The notes under the pieces are model-generated. The model had not been told where the DNA came from. It did not search any database and saw only the letters and a list, made by a program, of their open reading frames with translations. DNA of 64,000 nt from CAVONV01 sp963697355 (GTDB lineage: Bacteria; Acidobacteriota; Vicinamibacteria; Marinacidobacterales; DATDRI01): positions 186,001-250,000 of the forward strand of contig CAVONV010000004.1 in the NCBI GenBank assembly GCA_963697355.1. The letters are read 5' to 3'. Below, piece by piece: positions 53,407-60,730 of this stretch; within the stretch, counting starts at the first letter, position 1; every line of letters starts with the position of its first letter. The position numbers and the translations under genes were made by a program.

Positions 53407-53763
53407 TTAAAACTTCTCTGTGTTTTTGAAAAAATCACTCATGAACCGAATCCCGGCTCCATCCATCTCGAGCAAAGTGACGCCTTCGTTTTCGTAGGGC
53501 TCCTTTTTTCGGTTGGTGCCCCGGTTGGTCCAATGGACAGCGTACCAAGCGCCCTCGCCGATGACTCCTCGGATGTCGAAGAGGAGCTCCGGGTATTGCC
53601 GAAAAAGGATATGAAAGAAACGGATAACGCGCTCGCGACCCACTAGAGGCGCTGTCTTGGGAAAGAGGAAAGTGGCATCGGTATGAAGAGCCTCTTCCAT
53701 TTTGTCCATATCTCGAGTGTTGACCGCATCGAAAAAATCCCGGATGAGCTTTGTCTCAGGCAT
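53407..53763 (-). CDS. NTF2-like / SnoaL-like domain protein
   Basis: Small cytosolic alpha+beta protein of 118 residues: LIRDFFDAVNTRDMDKMEEA, then LHTDATFLFPKTAPLVGRER and VIRFFHILFRQYPELLFDIR, a cone-shaped NTF2 fold with a pocket. Such domains act as isomerases, scaffolds or binding proteins; none can be assigned. The ATG at 53763 has AAGGTG upstream; a GTG two codons earlier is possible. It immediately precedes the aminotransferase gene, so a shared pathway is likely. Confidence 0.8.
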   Translation of the reverse strand: MPETKLIRDFFDAVNTRDMDKMEEALHTDATFLFPKTAPLVGRERVIRFFHILFRQYPELLFDIRGVIGEGAWYAVHWTNRGTNRKKEPYENEGVTLLEMDGAGIRFMSDFFKNTEKF

Positions 53764-53803
53764 AAACACCTTGACTCCATTTGGAGCTTGTTTGGAGGCG
53801 ATC

Positions 53804-55297
53804 TTACCGGATAGGCGCGTTGGGGTCGATCACGATCTCGGCGGGAGCTACAACGCCTTTGGCAATGAAGAACGTGCCGTCCATGAAAACGGCTTTCACA
53901 TCATAAGCCTCGCCGCCCGGAACACCAAAGTGGAGAACCGGTGTGTCTTGCGAGCAGTATCCAGTGGCACCCCGAGCTTCCCGATAGCCCCGCAAATAGC
54001 TCGGGTCTTCAACGTGACGTGAGTCGTAGACATAAACTTTGGACCCAAAGGCGCCCTTGTCCCCCCGGGGGCCGATGAGCCTCACTTGCAGCCAGTTCGA
54101 GTCGTTGGCCTCGTTTCGGTAGAGCGTGTTGTGACCTCTCTTGCTGACTAAAACGATGTCGAGGTCACCATCTCGGTCCACATCCACCACCGCGGTGCCG
54201 CGACCATCGGCACCGGGCCTCGCGATGCCGATGTCTTGGATCAATTCGAAATTGGCGCTGCCATCGTTTCGGTAAATGGCTTCGGAGCCCCCAATGTAGA
54301 TGTCGATGTCAGAGTCGTGGTCGAAATCGCCCAGTGCCGCCGTGAAGTTTCCTCGCTCCAGGATTTGCTGGAAACGAAAACGCCCTCCGCCAATGTTGAG
54401 GTAGACCTTGGACCGGTGCTGCCCCACGATGACGGCATCGAGATCTGAATCGTTGTCCAAGTCTCCAAAGGACCAGCCGTTCGCCCCTTCGTTCTCGAAC
54501 TGGACACCCGAGGAAGCGGTGACATCGGCGAAGTTACCTCTGCCGTCGTTCCGGAAGAGGGCTATAGGACCCGGGCTCCCGCCGACAACCATGTGGCCGG
54601 TGGCCGCGAGATCGAGATCGGCGTCACCGTCGTAGTCAACCAGCATGATGCCTTGGTTGGCGAGCGTTGCGCCCCGGCCAAGGAGTAGTGTGGGACGCCC
54701 GAACGAGAGGTTGCCCCGGCCAAAATAGACGTGAATCGGTGAGCCCGCCCAACCGCTCACGATGAGATCGTGAAAGCCGTCCCCATTGATGTCGCCCGCG
54801 GCAACACCTCTCGGACTACCGTTGTCGATCTCGATGCCGGAACCGGCGCTGACATCGGTGAAGCCGCCGGTTCCGTTATTTTCGTAGAGCTTGTGGTTCC
54901 CGCTCCATGTGTGGGCATTGAAGAGATCGAAATCCCCGTCGTTGTCGAGATCGGCGATAACGGCGGCGTGAGACTCCTCACTCACTCGCTGGTAAAAACC
55001 ATCGTCGTCGACGCCGGCCCGGGCGCCTTGTTCGTGGAATGTGCCGTCACCTTGGTTGACGAAAAGGAGATCGGATCGGTTCTCGGCGGGATTGAAGATG
55101 TTCGTCACGTAGATGTCGACCCAACCGTCGCCGGTGGCATCGGCACATTGCACGCCGTGTCCTCCTTGAAGTGGAGGTGTGAAGAAACGTGACGAAGCAG
55201 TTATGTTGGTGAACCGGAATCTCTCGGTCGCTGAAGCCGGCGAGCTTTGGCCCAGGGCGAAGCACAAGAGGACTGCCGTTGCGGTATGCACTCGCAT
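53804..55297 (-). CDS. Secreted FG-GAP/VCBS repeat protein with ASPIC/UnbV domain
   Basis: Exported protein of 497 residues. The signal peptide ends QSSPASA. Seven or so VCBS/FG-GAP blades each carry calcium loops: DATGDGWVDIYVTN, DLDNDGDFDLFNA, DINGDGFHDLIVSG, DYDGDADLDLAATG, DLDNDSDLDAVIVG, DFDHDSDIDIYIGG and DVDRDGDLDIVLVS. The C-terminal ASPIC/UnbV domain follows (about 385-490: NWLQVRLIGPRGDKGAFGSKV, LHFGVPGGEAYDVKAVFMDG). These proteins are thought to act at the cell surface in adhesion or binding. The gene starts nine bases after the outer-membrane protein gene upstream, so both are co-transcribed. Confidence 0.93.
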   Translation of the reverse strand: MRVHTATAVLLCFALGQSSPASATERFRFTNITASSRFFTPPLQGGHGVQCADATGDGWVDIYVTNIFNPAENRSDLLFVNQGDGTFHEQGARAGVDDDGFYQRVSEESHAAVIADLDNDGDFDLFNAHTWSGNHKLYENNGTGGFTDVSAGSGIEIDNGSPRGVAAGDINGDGFHDLIVSGWAGSPIHVYFGRGNLSFGRPTLLLGRGATLANQGIMLVDYDGDADLDLAATGHMVVGGSPGPIALFRNDGRGNFADVTASSGVQFENEGANGWSFGDLDNDSDLDAVIVGQHRSKVYLNIGGGRFRFQQILERGNFTAALGDFDHDSDIDIYIGGSEAIYRNDGSANFELIQDIGIARPGADGRGTAVVDVDRDGDLDIVLVSKRGHNTLYRNEANDSNWLQVRLIGPRGDKGAFGSKVYVYDSRHVEDPSYLRGYREARGATGYCSQDTPVLHFGVPGGEAYDVKAVFMDGTFFIAKGVVAPAEIVIDPNAPIR

Positions 55298-55306
55298 GGG
55301 TCAGTC

Positions 55307-56461
55307 TCAGCGGAACAAGAATCTCAAACCGGCACCGAGACGGAGTCCTCCGGCAAGGAACTCGATGGTTCTGTCTTCTGAGGGGGAGAGTCGGATCTGC
55401 CCTTTGCTGTATCTCAATCCGAAGTCGAGCCCCAAGGGGCCGGCGAGACGAAGCGTAGCTCCGGCACCGACGTTGAAGCCGAACGGTTCATCTTTGAAAA
55501 GACTTGTTTCGACGTTACCGGGAACCACGGTGTCGTAAGGGTAGGTCTCTCGGTAGGGGACATCGACCAGCATTTCGGTCTTGGTGAGAAATAAACTGGG
55601 ACCTCCGAAAACGTCGATCGTTAGCCGCCCCGCCCAAGTCTTGGACAGTACGGCGTTCAGGTGAAGTGCTCGTTCTTCGTGAACGAGGCCGGATAGTTGT
55701 CCATAGAGCTCGCGGTTTCTTTCGAAATAGAAAGGATGGGGCAGTACCGCAGAGTAGGCGGCTTCGTTGTCGTTGCGCAAGAGCTCCACCGAGGCTCCGA
55801 AGCCTACCGGTCCCTTGATGCGGACGAAGGCTCCGAGCTCCATACCCAGCGATTCCGGTGATCGATAACGTTGATCGAAGCTCGCCCGCTCCAAAAAAAG
55901 ATCGAACCGACGACTGTCAGTGAAGTCCAAAGTCGATGTGCCAAGGGCGCCGTTGACGTAGAAGGCGAAGCGATGGCTGGGCCGGTGGGAATCGACGGGG
56001 ATCGTCCTTTTTTTGGGGGGTGCCGAGGCTCTTGCTGTCACCGGAGGCGGTCGCGAAGGTGTCGGAGGTGGAGCAGGTCTCTCCGCAGGTGCAAAGGTCT
56101 TTTTCTCTGTCGTGACGGTAACCGTCGGTGGTTTCCTCGGTTGCGTGGGTCGGGGTGCTTCCGCCACGCGGGTCGGTTTCCAAGGTGCATTGACGAAACC
56201 TGTCGGCTTTGCTTTCGATAGATCCTCGCCTGGTGTCTCGGGACGGTTAGCAGCAAGTGTCGCACGTACATCGATGGCGTCACGGATAACGGACACCCGT
56301 TTCCCATTTGTGGTAACAAAATGGACCGCCCTATCGCCGATCTCTACCGAGCGGACCTCGTTTCTCGACCCATCCTTGAAGACCAGGACATCCGTGGCTG
56401 CGCACAAAGAGATGCCAAGCAAGAACGAGAGTGATAGAACGGAGAGGCGAAAAGACCTCAT
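55307..56461 (-). CDS. Predicted outer-membrane beta-barrel protein with Pro-rich linker
   Basis: Exported protein of 384 residues, no family assigned. The signal peptide ends GISLCAAT. Residues about 20-60 hold a small beta domain (DVLVFKDGSRNEVRSVEIG). A long Pro/Arg/Thr-rich linker spans about 80-165 (RPAPPPTPSRPPPVTARA). The last 210 residues alternate as barrel strands (RLTIDVFGGPSLFLTKTEML, GLDFGLRYSKGQIRLS) and end GLRLGAGLRFLFR with Phe before a final Arg. The linker may span the periplasm or peptidoglycan. I prefer the ATG at 56461; an in-frame one 21 bases earlier exists. First gene of a minus-strand run. Confidence 0.75.
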   Translation of the reverse strand: MRSFRLSVLSLSFLLGISLCAATDVLVFKDGSRNEVRSVEIGDRAVHFVTTNGKRVSVIRDAIDVRATLAANRPETPGEDLSKAKPTGFVNAPWKPTRVAEAPRPTQPRKPPTVTVTTEKKTFAPAERPAPPPTPSRPPPVTARASAPPKKRTIPVDSHRPSHRFAFYVNGALGTSTLDFTDSRRFDLFLERASFDQRYRSPESLGMELGAFVRIKGPVGFGASVELLRNDNEAAYSAVLPHPFYFERNRELYGQLSGLVHEERALHLNAVLSKTWAGRLTIDVFGGPSLFLTKTEMLVDVPYRETYPYDTVVPGNVETSLFKDEPFGFNVGAGATLRLAGPLGLDFGLRYSKGQIRLSPSEDRTIEFLAGGLRLGAGLRFLFR

Positions 56462-56673
56462 GTCTCCTCTTTTGCGAAGCATCTCAGAAAGCCAAAAAGC
56501 CTAGGCGCGTAGAATCAATGTAGCGCCCGTTGATGGGGAGAGTCAAACGGATGGCCCAAATGACTTGATACTTGGAGCAAGGATACGGCCATTGTAGGTC
56601 CGCCATGATTCCGTGCTACCCTCTCAGGGGTTTTTGCAGCGAGGACGCTAAGGCAATGAAGAAGGAGAATTCG

Positions 56674-57492
56674 ATGCGAGTCGCACTCGTTCAACAGCAT
56701 GCCACCCAAGACAAAGACGACAACTTGCAGCGGGGGCTCGAAGCTCTGGAAGATGCCGCAAGTAAAGGAGCTGAGGTCGTATGCTTCGCTGAGCTTGCGT
56801 TCGAGCCCTTCTATCCCCAGAAACCGGCAGCCACCGGTTATGCGGACGTCGCGGAACCCGTACCAGGCCCGATAACAGACGTTTTTTGTGAAAAGGCGGC
56901 GGATCTTGGTGTGGTGGTCGTTCTCAACCTGTACGAGCGCGCCGGTGATTCGACTTTTGATAGCTCGCCCGTGATCGATGCCGATGGCAAATTGCTCGGG
57001 CGAACGCGCATGATTCACATTACCGACTATGCCTGCTTCCACGAAAAAGGCTACTACACGCCGGGCGACACCGGTGCTCCGGTCTACGAGACCCGGGCGG
57101 GCCGCATCGGTGTGGCGATATGCTACGACCGCCACTATCCGGAATATATGAGAGCCCTAGCTATTCAGGGTGCCGAGCTCGTCGTCGTTCCTCAAGCGGG
57201 GGCGGTGGGGGAGTGGCCGGAAGGCCTTTATGAAGCGGAAATGCGCGTGGCCGCATTCCAGAACGGCTACTTCACCGCTCTATGCAATCGAGTAGGAGAG
57301 GAAGAATGCTTGACGTTTGCCGGAGAGTCCTTCGTTTGCGACCCGGCAGGAGTCGTTGTGGCTCGCGCACCCTCGGAAATGGACTCCATCCTCTATGCGG
57401 ACCTCGATTTGGCCGCGGTCAAAACGTCTCACGCCCGAACCCTGTTTCTCAGGGATCGACGCCCGGAGCTCTATGGAGATTGGCTGAGGTAG
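56674..57492 (+). CDS. Carbon-nitrogen hydrolase family protein
   Basis: Cytosolic nitrilase-superfamily amidase of 272 residues, resembling N-carbamoylputrescine amidase. Glu40 (VVCFAELAFEPFYP) and Cys150 (GVAICYDRHYPEYMRALAIQ) fill the catalytic Glu and Cys positions. At the place of the catalytic lysine, family YRKxHI, it reads TRMIHI, so Met113 stands where Lys is expected. The C-terminal region (GAELVVVPQAGAV, FTALCNRVGEE, ESFVCDPAGVVVAR) is otherwise full. The ATG at 56674 follows GAAGGAG at six bases; an earlier ATG at 56656 is less good. The substrate is not known. Confidence 0.88.
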   Translation: MRVALVQQHATQDKDDNLQRGLEALEDAASKGAEVVCFAELAFEPFYPQKPAATGYADVAEPVPGPITDVFCEKAADLGVVVVLNLYERAGDSTFDSSPVIDADGKLLGRTRMIHITDYACFHEKGYYTPGDTGAPVYETRAGRIGVAICYDRHYPEYMRALAIQGAELVVVPQAGAVGEWPEGLYEAEMRVAAFQNGYFTALCNRVGEEECLTFAGESFVCDPAGVVVARAPSEMDSILYADLDLAAVKTSHARTLFLRDRRPELYGDWLR

Positions 57493-57516
57493 CGACCAAG
57501 TAGACAAAGCGTTGAC

Positions 57517-58455
57517 GTGTGCCGGCAAGGAAATCGAGCTGAATTTGTGAAGGGCTCTGTCGAATCCAGCCCAAAGGGTATACAAGCCGGCGTCCGCCAC
57601 ATGCTGACGGCCGCCTTCACCTTCAGCGTGATGACCCTCCTCGTTAAACTCGCCGGCGAGACTCTCCCGAGCAACGAAATCGTTTTTGCCCGGGGCATTG
57701 TCACCTTGGTTCTCTCTTACGGTTTGGTCCGTCAGGCCGGTGTGTCGCCTTGGGGTGAGAGAAAGGGAATCCTCCTAGTTCGCGGGTTACTGGGTTTCCT
57801 CGCGCTGACCTGTTTTTACTACGGCGTGACCAAGTTGCCCATTGCCGTCGTGACCATTCTTCATTACACGAGTCCAATTTGGACCTCTCTCATCGCCGTT
57901 CCGTTGTTGAAAGAGCCCATCACGTCTCGAGTGTGTGGTGCCTGCCTTCTAAGCTTCGCCGGTGTGACCTTGATTGCCCGGCCGGGATTTCTTTTCTCCG
58001 AAGCACCATCCGGGCTCGATTTGGTGGCGGTCGGAATTGTTCTTCTGGGTTCTTTGCTGAGTAGTGGTGCTTATGTGAGCGTCCGTGAAGCCAGCAAGAC
58101 GGAGCATACCTCCGTGATCATTTTCTTTTTCGCCTTAATCAGTACTATTGGCTCCGTACCGCTCGCTTGGCCCGAGGCCGTTTGGCCAACGGCTTGGGAG
58201 CTGTTGGTGCTTGCGGGTGTCGGGGTAACGACTCAAGTCGCGCAGATATTCCTAACGTGGGGACTGAGTCTGGTGCCGGCGGGGCGTGCGATGACGGTGG
58301 GCTACACGCAGATTCTCTTTGCCGCTCTCTGGGGGATTCTCTTCTTCGCTGAGTATCCCGATCTCTGGACCGTTGCGGGTGCTTTCTTCGTCGTTTTGGG
58401 TACCGCAGTTGTCAGCTTCCCCGAGAAGAAAGCGGTGTCCATTCCCATTCGATGA
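57517..58455 (+). CDS. EamA/DMT family transporter
   Basis: Inner-membrane drug/metabolite transporter of about 300 residues with ten TM helices in two EamA repeats (FTFSVMTLLVKLAGETLPSN and the second half beginning GLDLVAVGIVLLGSLLSSGA). Typical charged loops and FAALWGILFFAEYPDLWTVAG are seen near the end. Relatives export metabolites or amino acids. The start is uncertain: GTG at 57517 or GTG at 57547; no good ribosome site helps. It lies 24 bases after the hydrolase gene and probably shares its transcript. It ends directly at the stop of the convergent ribA-like gene. Confidence 0.88.
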   Translation: MCRQGNRAEFVKGSVESSPKGIQAGVRHMLTAAFTFSVMTLLVKLAGETLPSNEIVFARGIVTLVLSYGLVRQAGVSPWGERKGILLVRGLLGFLALTCFYYGVTKLPIAVVTILHYTSPIWTSLIAVPLLKEPITSRVCGACLLSFAGVTLIARPGFLFSEAPSGLDLVAVGIVLLGSLLSSGAYVSVREASKTEHTSVIIFFFALISTIGSVPLAWPEAVWPTAWELLVLAGVGVTTQVAQIFLTWGLSLVPAGRAMTVGYTQILFAALWGILFFAEYPDLWTVAGAFFVVLGTAVVSFPEKKAVSIPIR

Positions 58456-59190
58456 CTAGATATCTTTCATTCCCTCGACAACCACGGGGTCGCTTTGCTC
58501 CATGAGATGAGGTTTGCCCGAAAAATCGATCCAATGGCCGGAGCGATTGCGCTTGGTCTCTAGGTAGAAGCGGTTATGTGAGTTGGGAGGAATCACATGG
58601 GGAAGGCGGCTCGACACCTCGACACCGTACTCGGTCAACTGCCGCACTTTTCGAGGGTTGTTGGTCATCAATTGAATCGAACGCACGCTGAGGCTGCCGA
58701 TCATGTGAGCGGCAATGGCGTAGTCTCTTTCATCGTCTCTGAAGCCGAGAGCGATGTTGGCCTCAACCGTGTCGAGTCCTTGGTCCTGGAGTTGATAGGC
58801 GCGTATTTTGTTGATGAGCCCTATCCCTCGACCTTCCTGACGAAGGTAAAGGACGAGCCCGCGATCTAGAGAGCTTATCCGTACCAGAGACGCCTCGAGT
58901 TGATCGCGGCAGTCGCAACGAAGTGAGCCAATGGCATCGCCCGTCAAGCATTCGGAGTGAAGTCGCGTGGGGACTTTTTCTGCGCCGAGGATGTCGCCTT
59001 TGATGATGGCCACATGTTCCTTGACATCCCGGTTGTTCCAGAAAGCCACGATGCGAAAATGACCAAACCGGGTGGGTAGATCCGCTACTCCCATGACTTT
59101 GACACAAACCTTCTTCGGTCCCACACCCTCGCAATCATGCTCTCGATCCCTGACGATGAGGTCCTCGAGTCGACTGATGGCTCCGTTCAT
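58456..59190 (-). CDS. ribA: GTP cyclohydrolase II
   Basis: Converts GTP to 2,5-diamino-6-ribosylamino-4-pyrimidinone 5'-phosphate, formate and pyrophosphate, the first step of riboflavin synthesis. A stand-alone enzyme of 244 residues; not fused to RibB. Zinc ligands Cys81, Cys92 and Cys94 sit in HSECLTGDAIGSLRCDC. The active site reads LYLRQEGRGIGLINKIRAYQ and LQDQGLDTVEANIALGF, and the nucleotide segment is IQLMTNNPRKVRQLTEYG. The N-terminal 30 residues are extra. The ATG at 59190 begins two bases after the oxidoreductase stop; a longer upstream reading lies inside that gene. The two genes form an operon. Confidence 0.93.
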   Translation of the reverse strand: MNGAISRLEDLIVRDREHDCEGVGPKKVCVKVMGVADLPTRFGHFRIVAFWNNRDVKEHVAIIKGDILGAEKVPTRLHSECLTGDAIGSLRCDCRDQLEASLVRISSLDRGLVLYLRQEGRGIGLINKIRAYQLQDQGLDTVEANIALGFRDDERDYAIAAHMIGSLSVRSIQLMTNNPRKVRQLTEYGVEVSSRLPHVIPPNSHNRFYLETKRNRSGHWIDFSGKPHLMEQSDPVVVEGMKDI

Positions 59191-59192
59191 TC

Positions 59193-60233
59193 TTACTGTT
59201 CTCCAAGAATTCTTTCGGCGATTCGGCGGCCCGAGAGCCAAGCCGCCTCCGCTCCACCGTTGGGCGCAAAAGCCTCTCCCGCCAGACCCAATCGTTGGTT
59301 CGGGCCAAACTCCAAGAGTACGGGAGACGTCAGGGCGGATGCCGATTCCACCCGTCCAAAGCGCCATCGATGGGCGTCGGTCCAAAGCGGCTCGGTGGCC
59401 CAGGGACCGACGAGCCGGCCGGCTTCATCGAGGACGTCGCGCGACCAAGTGTCCGGATCTTGCTCCAGCCGTTCGCGCGACCAAAGAGGTCGGCATTGAT
59501 AGACGAGAGTGTGAAACTGTTTTTGTGCGCGTTTGTTCGAGTCGTGAGACATCAACAGGAACGCCGTCGAGTCTTCCGGATAATAAACGTCCCAGGGCGG
59601 TTCTGGGACGTCTAGAGGGTATCCCGCCAAGAGTGTCAGACAGGGCTCGGTGCTGATCATGTCCAAGAGCAGGCGGACCGATTGGAGCTCGGTCGAAATG
59701 TTAGGCAGGGCTTTCACAAGCTCCCGGGTTTGTTCGATCGGAGCCGTCACGACCACGGTGCGTGCCTCAAAGGTCGTTCCGTCCTCTGTTTGGAGCTCGA
59801 AGGCGTTCGCCCCGGACACGAGCGATGTGACATGGGTATTGAGACGGATATCCAGATTGACGGCAAGCTGCTTTGGAAAAGCGCTGACTCCTTCTGCGAA
59901 GGCCAAGCGCCGCTCGTATTCATGAAAGGCCTCGGGTTGGCAAGGCGTACCGGACCCACTGAGCCTCTCCGGCCAGCCCTGGAGAGGCGACGCGTTTTCT
60001 ACTGCATCGAGCGCCGCTAGAAAATCGGGATCGGAGCCGTGGAGGAAAATGACACCATGATCGACGGGCTGACCTTCGACTCGCCGTGTAGCGCATCGGC
60101 CGCCCACTCCCCGAGCTTTCTCCAGCACGAGGGCCGTAACGCCTGACTGCCGGAGTCTCCTGGCGCACGAAAGACCGGCAATTCCAGCTCCAATAATGAT
60201 GATGTCGTTGTCCAAGGAATCCTCTCGTCCCAT
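59193..60233 (-). CDS. FAD/NAD(P)-dependent oxidoreductase, renalase-like
   Basis: Flavoprotein of 346 residues. The dinucleotide-binding motif is IIIIGAGIAGLSCARRLRQS (GxGxxG), followed by LVLEKARGVGGRCATRR with the renalase-type GGRxxTRR signature, and DHGVIFLHGSDP. A second FAD contact is at the C-terminus (QRLGLAGEAFAPNGGAEAAW). Renalase homologues oxidise isomeric NAD(P)H forms; whether this one does so is not known. It is the first gene of the pair with ribA, which makes its flavin cofactor; the link may be incidental. The ATG at 60233 is preferred over the TTG one codon earlier. Confidence 0.88.
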   Translation of the reverse strand: MGREDSLDNDIIIIGAGIAGLSCARRLRQSGVTALVLEKARGVGGRCATRRVEGQPVDHGVIFLHGSDPDFLAALDAVENASPLQGWPERLSGSGTPCQPEAFHEYERRLAFAEGVSAFPKQLAVNLDIRLNTHVTSLVSGANAFELQTEDGTTFEARTVVVTAPIEQTRELVKALPNISTELQSVRLLLDMISTEPCLTLLAGYPLDVPEPPWDVYYPEDSTAFLLMSHDSNKRAQKQFHTLVYQCRPLWSRERLEQDPDTWSRDVLDEAGRLVGPWATEPLWTDAHRWRFGRVESASALTSPVLLEFGPNQRLGLAGEAFAPNGGAEAAWLSGRRIAERILGEQ

Positions 60234-60236
60234 CAA

Positions 60237-60730
60237 ACTGAGCCCTCAGCATACCTCAATGGGGCGCAATATGAGAGAAAGGCACGCTTCGGAAAATGGC
60301 CAGTCCGCCCACGGATAGCTTGGGGCGGACCCGCCGACCGCCTTGGCATTAGCTTCGGCGAGTCTCGCCGAAGTCGGTGGCAACGAATTGGCACCACCGA
60401 CGGAGGCGGAAGCCAACAGAGTGACGCAATGGCGAAGGCGGGTGACCAGTGACCAGTGACCAGTGACCAGTGACCAGAGAAGAAGAACACAGAGAAGAAG
60501 GCAGAGGGCAGCAACCGAGTAATCAGTGATCAGTGATCGGTGAAGAAGAATACAGTGGCCATAGAACAGAGACGAGCCACCCGAGAGAACAGCCGCCGTA
60601 AATGAACAAAAGTGTAAACTATGTACCCGGTCCAAAGTGTTAGCGTCGTCCCGGTTGCACACGCTGGAATCCAAATCTGGTATCTTAAGCGAGTTTTTGG
60701 ACGGAACAGCCCGATTGAAGTGAGAGTGAA
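60237..60730. other. Intergenic region rich in repeats (494 bp)
   Basis: Between divergent genes. It contains a CTTCGGCGAG-T-CTCGCCGAAG hairpin at 60353-60373, the heptamer array at 60442-60476 and a further GTGATCA repeat at about 60525-60542. Open frames here read through these repeats and look like no known protein. The promoter for the hydrolase gene is expected at the right end; none is clear. Confidence 0.6.
60442..60476. repeat. Heptanucleotide tandem repeat (GTGACCA)5
   Basis: Five exact copies of GTGACCA. This is the reverse complement of the ACTGGTC-type repeat at 38617 after a phase shift. No spacers or flanking leader, so it is not a CRISPR. Confidence 0.9.

Noticed and set aside
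60442..60476. Heptamer array as a CRISPR
   Set aside because: Units are contiguous 7-mers without spacers, and no cas gene is nearby.
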